From NCBI GenBank assembly GCA_000996035.1, contig LBYH01000008.1, positions 1-32,971 on the forward strand: 32,971 nucleotides of DNA, read 5' to 3'. Position numbers and translations under genes: made by a program. A model generated the notes under the pieces. That model saw only the letters and a list, made by a program, of their open reading frames with translations, ran no database searches and was not told the origin of the DNA. The stretch comes from Parcubacteria group bacterium GW2011_GWA2_40_143 (lineage in GTDB: Bacteria; Patescibacteriota; Minisyncoccia; UBA9983). Below, piece by piece: positions 16,036-23,519 of this stretch; positions within the stretch are counted from its first letter, which is position 1; each line of letters begins with the position of its first letter.

Positions 16036-17272
16036 TTAAGATTTCATTTGTTTTTATAATTTTTCCGGCCGTTTCGTTTCTCAACTTGAGTTCTACTCCA
16101 CCGGAGCTTAGAGTTTTATCGCTCACCACTATTCTATAAGGCAAGCCTATCAGATCGGCTTCGGCAAACTTCTCTCCTGCGCGGACATCGTCTCTGTCGT
16201 CATGCAATGTGTCTATGCCGGCTGCTTCAAACTTGACGCTCAATTCTTCCGCGGCTTTCTTCACGTCATCATTGGTCTTGCCTATCTCCAAAACATGAGC
16301 TTTAAACGGCGCCACTTCCGCCGGCCATCGCATGCCGTTTTCATCACTGAGAATTTCCGTTATCGCGCCCATCAGCCTGCCAAGTCCTATGCCGTAACAA
16401 CCCATAATCATCGGCTTATCCTCGCCCTTATCGTTTGTAAATTTAAGATTAAAAGGACTGGAATATTTGTCTTTAAGCTTAAAGATATTGCCTACTTCCA
16501 CCGACTTCTTCTCTTCCAAATTTTTATTGCCACATTCGGGACAAGCTTTGCCGTTATCATCCGCTATTTCTCTATTCAAAGCCACTGAGCACTTGGGACA
16601 TACGTAAATGATATCTTCTCCGGCTTCGGTGATTGCCTGATACTCGTGGGAATACTTTGAGAAGCTGCCGCCGGAAGCGAAAGTAAGATGTGTTACGTTT
16701 CCTATGCCGCACCGAGCAAAAATATTTTCATAATGCGTTTTCATATTCTCGTAATATTTATCCAAATCTTCTTCACTCGTGTGGAAAGAGTAATAGTCTT
16801 TCATCAAAAATTCTCTTCCTCGCAAAATACCGGACTTGGCGCGCTTTTCGTCTCTGAACTTATTTTGAAATTGGAAGAGGCCAAGCGGCAGATCTTTATA
16901 AGAGAGATTAAACTTTTTAACGAGCGGCGAAATAACTTCTTCGTGAGTGGGACCCAGCGCCAATTCCGTTTCCGAATAAAAGCTGGTAAATTTAAACAGA
17001 TCATCCAAGCTATCCCACCTGCCGGTTATCTGCCAATTCTCCTTTGGATGAAGAGACGGCATGAGCAGCTCCTGTCCGCCGGCCTTTGTCATCTCGTCTC
17101 TTATAACATTCTCTATCTTTTTAAGGGTTCTGAGACCAAGCGGCAAATAGGTATAAACACCGGCCATAAGCTTATCTATAAAGCCGGCGCGAATAAGAAG
17201 TTGAGCGTTTTTTGACACCTCGTCTTTAGGCGCTTCTTTTCTGGCTCGAGGAAAGAGTTTAGACTGTTTCAT
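16016..17272 (-). CDS. proS: Proline--tRNA ligase lacking the editing insertion
   Basis: Class II synthetase that charges tRNA-Pro. The 418-aa protein has motif 2 (FRDEKRAKSGILRGREFLMKD region), motif 3 (GCYGIGLGRLMGA) and a C-terminal anticodon-binding domain (AHVLEIGKTNDD... DDRDDVRAGEKFAEADLIGLP). Typical bacterial ProRS is about 570 aa with a roughly 180-aa INS editing domain between motifs 2 and 3. Here that place holds only a short zinc-ribbon-like CPKC...CPEC segment (about residues 224-248), so cis editing of Ala-tRNA-Pro is absent. The start at 17272 sits 6 nt after a good -10, implying a leaderless mRNA. It heads the mre-mrdA operon. Confidence 0.94.
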   Translation of the reverse strand: MKQSKLFPRARKEAPKDEVSKNAQLLIRAGFIDKLMAGVYTYLPLGLRTLKKIENVIRDEMTKAGGQELLMPSLHPKENWQITGRWDSLDDLFKFTSFYSETELALGPTHEEVISPLVKKFNLSYKDLPLGLFQFQNKFRDEKRAKSGILRGREFLMKDYYSFHTSEEDLDKYYENMKTHYENIFARCGIGNVTHLTFASGGSFSKYSHEYQAITEAGEDIIYVCPKCSVALNREIADDNGKACPECGNKNLEEKKSVEVGNIFKLKDKYSSPFNLKFTNDKGEDKPMIMGCYGIGLGRLMGAITEILSDENGMRWPAEVAPFKAHVLEIGKTNDDVKKAAEELSVKFEAAGIDTLHDDRDDVRAGEKFAEADLIGLPYRIVVSDKTLSSGGVELKLRNETAGKIIKTNEILNEIQKL

Positions 17273-17278
17273 TACTCA

Positions 17279-17307
17279 ATAATAAAGCCAAAATCAACCG
17301 CGGTCAA
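17279..17307 (-). promoter_or_regulatory. Promoter of proS-mre-mrdA, leaderless start
   Basis: Minus strand: -35 TTGACC (17302-17307), 17-nt spacer, -10 TATTAT (17279-17284), then six bases (TGAGTA) and the proS ATG. The predicted start site falls on the A of the ATG. Confidence 0.72.
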
Positions 17308-17328
17308 ATAGCAAAATTTAAATTTTTA

Positions 17329-17709
17329 TCACTTAATCTTATTTTTCTCCAAAAAATCTCTGACTTTTTTAACCACGTCAGGGGGCATTACGACGGTTTT
17401 TTCCCAAAAATATTCAGCTCCAAGTTCCAGCATTTGACTTTGGAATTTCCTTTTGTCCATATTGGTTAAAATGATAACTGGAATATTTTTTGTTTCGGGA
17501 TTTTTTTTAAGCCTTTTGATCACTTCCTCGCCGGACATTTCTTCCATATTCAAATCAAGAATAATCAAATCGGGGTGTTCATTTTTAGCCCTGTCCAAAC
17601 CGATTTTGCCGTCAATAGCGCTTATAATATTAAAACCGTTCATTTTAAAAACAGTATGATAAAGCAATATCTGATCGTTGTCGTCTTCAATTAGCAATAT
17701 TTTTGCCAT
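17329..17709 (-). CDS. Single-domain response regulator (CheY-like receiver)
   Basis: A 126-aa receiver domain without an output domain. Conserved residues are present: acidic pair in IEDD (8-10), phospho-acceptor Asp52 in LDLNM, Thr82 in ILTN, and Lys104 in FWEKT. It should be phosphorylated by a sensor kinase and signal by protein contact, since no DNA-binding region is present. It starts 4 nt after the histidine kinase stop, so the two form a pair in one transcript. Confidence 0.92.
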   Translation of the reverse strand: MAKILLIEDDNDQILLYHTVFKMNGFNIISAIDGKIGLDRAKNEHPDLIILDLNMEEMSGEEVIKRLKKNPETKNIPVIILTNMDKRKFQSQMLELGAEYFWEKTVVMPPDVVKKVRDFLEKNKIK

Positions 17710-17713
17710 AAAA

Positions 17714-19270
17714 TTAAGTTTGAAAAGTTATAATAAATTCCGTTCCTTTATTTTCTTCGCTATTAAATTTTATACTTGCCTCGCTATGAGCGTCTATGAT
17801 TTCCTTTGATATGAAGAGTCCGAGTCCCGAGCCATCCGTATACATATCTCTAGCATTTCTCGCCCGTTCAAACTTTCCGAACATTCTGCTCTTGTCTTCG
17901 TTTGGTATGCCAACCCCCGTGTCTTTAACTTTAACGATAACCTCTTTCTCGTCTTCGTCCAACATAATATCAATCCTGCCAGCTTTCGTATATTTTATAG
18001 CATTATCCACAATGTTTGCAATCGCCTGCGTCAAATAAAATTCATCGGAAATAATCGGCGAAATCTTGGCTCTCGTTTTAATGAAGTTCAATTCCAACCC
18101 TTTCTCGTCGGCTTCTTCTTTGGAATCGTCTTTTATTTTTATGAGTAATTTCTCCAAATCAACCGGTTCCAACCTTCCTTCCGGTAAAGAAAATTTTTCC
18201 GTGTCAAATTCAGACGCCGACAATATATCGCGGACAATGCCGGAAAGCTTAACCGACTTGCGGTAAATGTTTTCCACGAATTTTTTCTGCTGTTCTTTGG
18301 GAAGTTTGCCAATGGATCCTTCCCTAAACATTGAAGCGGTGCCCATAATGACGGATATGGGCGTTTTAAGCTGATGCGACGCGATATCCAAAAATTCCGA
18401 TCTCATCTTCATCAATTTTTCAATATGCTCTCTTTGTCGCACCTCTTTAAAAACGCTTCTGATCAAAAAATAACCGATAAGAATCGCCACCAAAAAAATA
18501 ATTATCTTAAACCACAAGTTATTATCATTAAAGAAAATATTTACAAACAAAATGGAAAGCAATAATCCGACAAGAATTTCTGATGTTATTGTTTTAATAC
18601 CCATCAAATGATGTTTGGTTATGGCGTAAGTTATAGCCACAACCATTATTATTAACGAATATGGGCCAATCCAAACAAATTGATATGTGTAAAAAGGAAG
18701 GAATAAATTAAAAGCAAGAGCAAAAATACTGGCGGTAATTGTTCCAAAAACAATGAACTTTAATTGAGTTTTTTCAATACCGGACACATTTCTAAAACGT
18801 TTGATAATGGCGAAAATGGCATAACCCATATAACTGACAATATGCGTCACGTAGAAAAAATAAGCAGGTCCTAATTTAATACTTTTTCCCCATGGTTCTA
18901 GTGAATAATCTTTTATAAAATGAAAATTAGCAAGCAATATGATTATCGTGATTATGTTCGGCGAATGAATAAGCAAGTGATTTAAAAAATTTATTTTACC
19001 TATATTTTTATTGTCAAAAAATAACGCGAAATATAAAAAATAAGTGATACAAAAGGAAGCGCTTATGTAAAAAAGTGTCGCCCAATATATTCCATTTTCA
19101 AAACTGCTCATTCTGAACATACCAAGACCAAATATCCAAAAAAAGGTGGCAACAAGCGTTAAAAAGAAAAAGAAATTGGCTTTATTTTTTAAGCCACGAA
19201 AAAATATTAACGCCGCCAAACCGCCGTTAAGCAAAGAAATTAAAAGAAGAGTTAATGTTATCATATTCAT
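17714..19270 (-). CDS. Membrane sensor histidine kinase with 7-TM-type N-terminus
   Basis: Sensor kinase of a two-component pair with the adjacent receiver. The 518-aa protein begins with several TM helices over about residues 1-265, in a layout like the 7TM-type sensor region of histidine kinases. HisKA follows, with phospho-acceptor His in FLDIASHQLKTP (near 300), then HATPase_c motifs: N box IVDNAIKYT, G1 DTGVGIPNED, F box MFGKFERA, G2 GSGLGLFISKEI. Its signal is unknown; a 7TM-type region suggests a membrane-soluble or carbohydrate-like ligand (inference). All catalytic boxes are intact. Confidence 0.92.
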   Translation of the reverse strand: MNMITLTLLLISLLNGGLAALIFFRGLKNKANFFFFLTLVATFFWIFGLGMFRMSSFENGIYWATLFYISASFCITYFLYFALFFDNKNIGKINFLNHLLIHSPNIITIIILLANFHFIKDYSLEPWGKSIKLGPAYFFYVTHIVSYMGYAIFAIIKRFRNVSGIEKTQLKFIVFGTITASIFALAFNLFLPFYTYQFVWIGPYSLIIMVVAITYAITKHHLMGIKTITSEILVGLLLSILFVNIFFNDNNLWFKIIIFLVAILIGYFLIRSVFKEVRQREHIEKLMKMRSEFLDIASHQLKTPISVIMGTASMFREGSIGKLPKEQQKKFVENIYRKSVKLSGIVRDILSASEFDTEKFSLPEGRLEPVDLEKLLIKIKDDSKEEADEKGLELNFIKTRAKISPIISDEFYLTQAIANIVDNAIKYTKAGRIDIMLDEDEKEVIVKVKDTGVGIPNEDKSRMFGKFERARNARDMYTDGSGLGLFISKEIIDAHSEASIKFNSEENKGTEFIITFQT

Positions 19271-19300
19271 ATTAATACATTAACATGGACTTAAAAAATT

Positions 19301-20647
19301 TTATATTGGCTTTGCGCATTTTATTATGTTTACTTGCTTGGCCATTGATACTTTATGCGTTATATTAACAAAACCTATCTCCGTAAGAATTTTATCAATT
19401 TCTTCTTTTGCCAAGAAATGATACACGCCTCTGCGTCCTCTCTTTTCTATCTTTAAAGCTTGATTAAGTATCATCGGGCTATAATATATGTTTTTTTTAT
19501 CTTTGAAATCAAAAATATTTTTCCGCGACGCAACAAAAACTTTCCAAAAGCGAACACCCTTTTTAGGACTTGACCAAACAAAACCGCCTCCGGGTTTAAG
19601 TATTTCAAAAATATTTTTTAAAACGTTCTTAAAAGCCGCCAAATTTAAAGCATCATTATGACAAACAATATAAGGCAAAACAAGATTAGCGGTTACGCCG
19701 TCAAAACTGTTTTTTTCAAAATTAATTTGATCTCCCAAATCCAAAAACTCAACTCGTATATTATTTTTTTCTTTAAACCGATTTTTTAACTCTTCTATAA
19801 AATTATGTTCAAAATCAGTCGCTATTATTTCCGCGTTATTACTCGCGCCTTTTTCGTTCAAAATATTGACAATGGCGCCTGAACCGCTTCCAAGATCAAT
19901 CCATCTGCCCTTTACATCGCCAATGCTATTTTTGAAATCTTCAACCAGCTCTTTGTGCGGGTCGGCTTTTTCCAAATAATTATAAAATTTGCTGTAATTG
20001 CCCCAAAATTTTTGTTCCTTTTTCTTTACTATCTCAATCATTCGCGCTCGCGCGTCGCCAAGGGAATCATAAAACACTTTTATCATTTCTTCTTCAGATA
20101 AATGGCCGTTAATATATAAAGGTTTGCCAAAAAAAACCATTACCTTTTTTTGAAATTTAAATATCTTTTTCCAGCTTAAATTTTCCGCTCCGTACAAAAA
20201 AACAGGCACTATCGGGCGCATACTTTCTTTACTGATTAAAGGTATCAACTTATCTACCCTGCGCGCCAAGATCTCTTGTTTGTAGCACCATTCAAAAAAA
20301 ATGATAACTGATTTGCCACCCCACAATAGTTCAAGAGTTTTTCTCATTCCAGAATCTATCCCCTTATTCAATTTTCCGGGAAAAGCGCCCCAAACCTTAG
20401 CAAGTTTTCCAATAGTTGTTTTAAATAAACTATCTTCGGAAAAATAATAAATCGGGTGAAATTTTGAAAACGAAGTAAGGCTCATACTGATAATGGGAGG
20501 GTCAAAATAACTTCCATGATTGCTTGAAAAAATAACCGGTTTTTTTACATTTTTTAAATTCTCTCTGCCGTATATTTCCAAGCCGGCAAAAATCTTAAAG
20601 ATAATTCTAAGCGCCGGCAATGAAATAATGTGCATTATCTTTAACAT
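19301..20647 (-). CDS. Fusion of PlsC-like acyltransferase and SAM methyltransferase
   Basis: A two-domain, 448-aa protein. Residues 1-210 look like a PlsC/LPLAT acyltransferase: HX4D block SNHGSYFDPP (near 43-49) and the late block PIVPVFLYGAE. The usual EGG/FPEG block is replaced by FFEWCYK (near 116), so acceptor binding is altered. Residues 230-448 form a Rossmann methyltransferase with motif I IDLGSGSGAIVNIL (near 250), an acidic post-motif (ATDFEHNF) and LKPGGGFVWSSPKK. The fusion suggests sequential acylation and methylation of a lipid or related molecule (inference). It has no close operon partner; about 250 nt with no clear gene precedes it. Confidence 0.8.
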   Translation of the reverse strand: MLKIMHIISLPALRIIFKIFAGLEIYGRENLKNVKKPVIFSSNHGSYFDPPIISMSLTSFSKFHPIYYFSEDSLFKTTIGKLAKVWGAFPGKLNKGIDSGMRKTLELLWGGKSVIIFFEWCYKQEILARRVDKLIPLISKESMRPIVPVFLYGAENLSWKKIFKFQKKVMVFFGKPLYINGHLSEEEMIKVFYDSLGDARARMIEIVKKKEQKFWGNYSKFYNYLEKADPHKELVEDFKNSIGDVKGRWIDLGSGSGAIVNILNEKGASNNAEIIATDFEHNFIEELKNRFKEKNNIRVEFLDLGDQINFEKNSFDGVTANLVLPYIVCHNDALNLAAFKNVLKNIFEILKPGGGFVWSSPKKGVRFWKVFVASRKNIFDFKDKKNIYYSPMILNQALKIEKRGRRGVYHFLAKEEIDKILTEIGFVNITHKVSMAKQVNIIKCAKPI

Positions 20648-20893
20648 TTTTCAAACTTCAAAAAAACTTTAAAAATTGTCTTGGTGGTTAAAAAGGTTAT
20701 AAAGTGAACGAGTCTGGTCATAATTTACTTACCCCTTTTATACAACAATTCATCTAAAAATGCAACGCATTGTGGTAATGTCCACGCACACGTGACGGTT
20801 TTTACTCCATAAGGTAAAAAAACGCCAAAATCGCCACTTTGGAGAAAAAAGAGAGAGAATTGTTGTTTCCTGCAATAGTAATTTTGCCGCATT

Positions 20894-21574
20894 CTACTGC
20901 TCTATTATACCTTTGACACGCAAAAGAAAATCCTTAAAATCCTTTGTTGAAAAATATACTTCTTTTGTTTCATAAATATGAGTCGCTAGTTTAGGATAGT
21001 TTTGAAGACCGCCACGATCTATAAACCATGGCCAAAATTTTATAAAATCCTCATCATAACTCAGCATTACCCATGCAATAAGTTCAGATATCTCCCAGAG
21101 CTTGTGTTCGGTGTCATTTAAAAAAATATCTCTCAAGTGATTCCACAAATAGGCAATTAATATCTCATGCGCGGTTATTTTACGCATTGTAAAAGGATTT
21201 TCTCTCCACCCTCTAACAACGACATTATTACCCCAGCTCGCCAAGCCATGAAAAAAAGCTGTGACATGACAATCATAAACAGGAAAATGTGAACTAAGCT
21301 TTGTTTTTTTATTTATCAATTCAAAGAATTTATCATTTATTTCGTCCCATGAGTTTTGATACAACTTTGATGTTTTTTCGATAAAATGACCATAAGATTG
21401 ATAGAGCTTGCTTACATATAAATCAATATTTTTGTCGTTAATTTCTCCGTAGTTTTTTTCTATTTCCGGCCATATTGTATCAGCAAGATTTTTTTTATCC
21501 AGGTAGATGCTCTTAAGCAGCTCGGAATCACGCTGCTTATCCGAGAAGAAATTTAATTTAACATTTTTATTCAT
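20894..21574 (-). CDS. Cassette A terminal protein, HExxx protease-fold-like, metal site apparently lost
   Basis: A 226-aa protein of unrecognised family. Its middle shows AHEILIAYLWNHL followed 28 residues later by LWEISELIAWVMLS. This mirrors the HExxH protein of cassette C (FHEVIHFIFFDYC ... YWDLSEIFNVIILN), but the second His of HExxH is Ile here, so zinc binding is unlikely. I infer a divergent, perhaps catalytically dead, relative. There is no signal peptide or TM helix; it is rich in Trp, Tyr and Phe. The ORF track starts at 21616. I prefer ATG 21574 because TTGCAA-17-TATTAT ends six bases before it. It follows the maturase gene after a terminator and so may be expressed separately. 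Confidence 0.55.
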   Translation of the reverse strand: MNKNVKLNFFSDKQRDSELLKSIYLDKKNLADTIWPEIEKNYGEINDKNIDLYVSKLYQSYGHFIEKTSKLYQNSWDEINDKFFELINKKTKLSSHFPVYDCHVTAFFHGLASWGNNVVVRGWRENPFTMRKITAHEILIAYLWNHLRDIFLNDTEHKLWEISELIAWVMLSYDEDFIKFWPWFIDRGGLQNYPKLATHIYETKEVYFSTKDFKDFLLRVKGIIEQ

Positions 21575-21580
21575 GTAATA

Positions 21581-21609
21581 ATAATAAGCAAATGGAGCAT
21601 TTTTTGCAA
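21581..21609 (-). promoter_or_regulatory. Candidate promoter, leaderless start of the HExxx-like gene
   Basis: Minus strand: -35 TTGCAA (21604-21609), 17-nt spacer, -10 TATTAT (21581-21586), six bases (TATTAC), ATG at 21574. It lies directly after the terminator hairpin at 21631-21667. Confidence 0.5.
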
Positions 21610-21630
21610 ATAACAATATTATGTAAATTA

Positions 21631-21667
21631 AAAAGAGGTGCGGGTTTTTTAAACCACACCTCTTTTT
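21631..21667. terminator. Intrinsic terminator after the radical SAM gene (bidirectional form)
   Basis: GAGGTG...CACCTC stem with a further GG/CC and TTT/AAA after one mismatch. It is flanked by A and T runs, giving a T run on either strand. It begins 12 bases past the maturase stop. Confidence 0.7.
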
Positions 21668-21678
21668 TTAAAATTATT

Positions 21679-23043
21679 TTAAACTAAAACAGGTTTCTGT
21701 GCCTTAGCTTTAATGCACAACCACAAATCTCTTATAATCCAATCTATTGTCATTTTGGCATGAACACAAAACCTCTCATCTAGTTCCCATATTGATCCTT
21801 TTGAAATTTCAGCGTCACAAGGACATCCACCACCGCACGTGCCAAGCGCGACGCAAGATTGACATTTTTCCATAGTGATAGGCGAACGTTTTTTCCATTC
21901 TTTGTATGTTGGGGTGTCCTCAACAATCAACTCATTGTCAAATACAGTCCCAACGAAATGCTTGCGCGATCCAATGTAACCATGGCAAATTCCGACTTGA
22001 CCATCTGGAGCAACAACTAATTGCCTACCGCCTCCGGCAGCACAATCGTATGGATGTATTTTCTGCTTTGAAAAAGAATTTATTTTCCGCATAATTCTAT
22101 CTTCATAGATTCCTTTTTCCCTGAAAATCTTATATGCGTTTATTATAAACTCAGCAGCTCTAGTCTCATAATCTTCTCTGAGTTTAATAGAATGTCCGCG
22201 AGCCAATATATTGAAACCTAAACCCTTGACCCCAATCTCATTAATCAAAAACTCGATAGTGCTTTTTTGATTTTTAATCGTTTCTTCGTTGATAGTGCAA
22301 GATATTCCAACAGGAATATCTTTACTTTTCAATAGTTTTATTTTTTTCATCACACGATCAAAAATCGGCTCTCCGTAAAAATCACGACGGTGTAGGTTGG
22401 TTGCAATTTTTTCACCATCAATAGATATTGAAACATTTACCTTTTTCTCGCGTATGAAATCCGCCAATTCAGATGTAAAGAATAGACCATTAGAAACCAT
22501 GTTAATGCTTAATGACTTTGGCAAGGATCCTTTTTCTTTAAGATGCGCAATATATTTTATGGCTTCCATAAAAACTTTTTTATTCATTAGTGGCTCGCCA
22601 CCATAAAATATAATTGTTTTTTTCTTCTCAAAGTAATCTGGATGTCGTTTTATGGCTTCAGCAAAAAAATCAATCGATTTTTTTGCCGTTTCGGTTGACA
22701 TAAAAATTCTACTTTGCTCTTCTGGTATTTGATTTTCTATAAAACAATAATCGCAAGCCAAATTACATGCATCTGTTAAAAGTAAGTACATAACAGAGAC
22801 TGGCGATGGTAAAGACATCAATGATTTTATTGTTTTGTCTAACAAGTTTTTATCTTCATCTTCTGATTTAACTACCATTCCAGCACTATATAACTTATCA
22901 CTATAAGCATCAAGTTTATTCAGTCCTTCTATTTGATTAATTAATTCTCTGGAAACAAATATGACTTTAATGTTTAGAGAATGATATAGTGCCACCATAT
23001 CTTTATCAACCGGTATTGTGTGAACAAATCTAGACAATTTCAT
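21679..23043 (-). CDS. Radical SAM/SPASM peptide maturase
   Basis: Predicted RiPP-modifying enzyme. It uses a 4Fe-4S cluster and S-adenosylmethionine to modify the Cys-rich peptide encoded just upstream. The 454-aa protein has an N-terminal region (about residues 1-80, SRFVHTIPVDKD...) like the peptide-recognition segment of SPASM maturases. The CxxxCxxC motif is CNLACDYC (C93, C97, C100), followed by GGEP (FYGGEPLM). The C-terminal SPASM region carries cysteines in YDCAAGGG, GICHGY, MEKCQSCVALGTCGGGCPCD and ERFCVHAK for auxiliary clusters. The track start at 23148 overlaps the precursor; ATG 23043 has AAGGAGGAT upstream and is chosen. Thioether (sactipeptide/ranthipeptide) formation is the likely reaction, but the bond type cannot be read from sequence. 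Confidence 0.9.
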   Translation of the reverse strand: MKLSRFVHTIPVDKDMVALYHSLNIKVIFVSRELINQIEGLNKLDAYSDKLYSAGMVVKSEDEDKNLLDKTIKSLMSLPSPVSVMYLLLTDACNLACDYCFIENQIPEEQSRIFMSTETAKKSIDFFAEAIKRHPDYFEKKKTIIFYGGEPLMNKKVFMEAIKYIAHLKEKGSLPKSLSINMVSNGLFFTSELADFIREKKVNVSISIDGEKIATNLHRRDFYGEPIFDRVMKKIKLLKSKDIPVGISCTINEETIKNQKSTIEFLINEIGVKGLGFNILARGHSIKLREDYETRAAEFIINAYKIFREKGIYEDRIMRKINSFSKQKIHPYDCAAGGGRQLVVAPDGQVGICHGYIGSRKHFVGTVFDNELIVEDTPTYKEWKKRSPITMEKCQSCVALGTCGGGCPCDAEISKGSIWELDERFCVHAKMTIDWIIRDLWLCIKAKAQKPVLV

Positions 23044-23079
23044 TAGATCCTCCTTATTATCTTTAAAGTTTAAAGAATG

Positions 23080-23113
23080 TGCACGCAAACATAGTACTTC
23101 ATGTTTGCGTGCA
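23080..23113. other. Hairpin between precursor and maturase genes
   Basis: A perfect 13-bp inverted repeat (TGCACGCAAACAT / ATGTTTGCGTGCA) with an 8-nt loop lies 14 nt after the precursor stop. No U-run follows on the minus strand, so it is more likely an mRNA-stabilising or attenuating structure that keeps precursor mRNA in excess over the maturase (inference) than a full terminator. Confidence 0.7.
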
Positions 23114-23126
23114 TTTCCCTGATGGC

Positions 23127-23276
23127 TCATGGATAACATGAACCGCAATCACAAGCACATTGACAATCGCAAGCCGTACAATTTAATCCATCAAATGATT
23201 CCATGTCTAAATTGCTCTTGATTTGAATTAAATCATTTTGATCCGGCTCGTAAAAAATTATCTCAATGTTCCCCAT
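23127..23276 (-). CDS. Cys-rich RiPP precursor peptide (49 aa)
   Basis: Found by reading the sequence upstream of the maturase; too short for the ORF track. The 49-aa peptide starts MGNIEIIFYEPDQND, runs through an acidic/hydrophobic leader, and ends NCTACDCQCACDCGSCYP with seven Cys in its last 17 residues (C33, C36, C38, C40, C42, C44, C47). An excellent ribosome-binding site AAAGGAGG lies 8 nt upstream. It sits 83 nt ahead of the radical SAM/SPASM gene, as precursors normally do. There is no GG cleavage motif at the expected border. The core is unlike the SCIFF pattern I know. It could give thioether crosslinks or a metal-binding peptide. Confidence 0.85.
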   Translation of the reverse strand: MGNIEIIFYEPDQNDLIQIKSNLDMESFDGLNCTACDCQCACDCGSCYP

Positions 23277-23278
23277 TT

Positions 23279-23347
23279 TTAACCTCCTTTCTTTTTTCTA
23301 ACTTTCCAAAAATAAAATACGGTTTGTGTTTTTTCTTTGTCGGTCAT
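23279..23347 (-). CDS. 22-aa leader peptide coupled to the precursor gene
   Basis: ATG at 23347 follows AAGAAAGGAGGT and encodes MTDKEKTQTVFYFWKVRKKKGG, stopping at TAA two bases before the precursor ATG. Its last codons (AAG AAA GGA GGT) are themselves the ribosome-binding site of the precursor, so translation of the two should be coupled. One caveat: the upstream GGAGGT directly abuts the ATG, leaving a very short spacing. The matching frame survives in the repeat copy at 30695-30757, with a two-codon deletion but no start codon. Confidence 0.5.
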   Translation of the reverse strand: MTDKEKTQTVFYFWKVRKKKGG

Positions 23348-23519
23348 ACCTCCTTTCTTGATTTAATGGTTATTTTTATTAATTTTTTAAAGAATCAATC
23401 TATTTTAGAGGCTACCATAGGGGGGGGGTAAAAGTCAATCGTAAGAAAAATTCGCGCTTCTGTTTTTTTACACCTCCGGTAACTCCACGCCCAACGTCAA
23501 ACCCCAATGTCAAGGTTGA
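23282..23519 (-). repeat. Promoter/leader repeat, copy A
   Basis: About 238 bp, homologous to copy C at 30695-30926. The outer 91 bp (23429-23519) are identical in both; the inner part, with promoter and leader, differs by scattered substitutions and short indels. Identity stops abruptly at ...AAGGTTGA on the plus strand, where the 3' end of the M20 peptidase gene begins. The outer end contains two tandem TTGAC[AG]TTGGG units. Confidence 0.85.
23409..23438 (-). promoter_or_regulatory. Poly-C-spacer promoter of cassette A
   Basis: Minus strand: -35 TTGACT (23433-23438), spacer of 18 nt containing nine C, extended -10 TATGG TAGCCT (-10 at 23409-23414). The -35 and extended -10 align with the reference promoter at 2451-2479. 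The homopolymer inside the spacer makes spacing sensitive to slippage. Confidence 0.6.
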
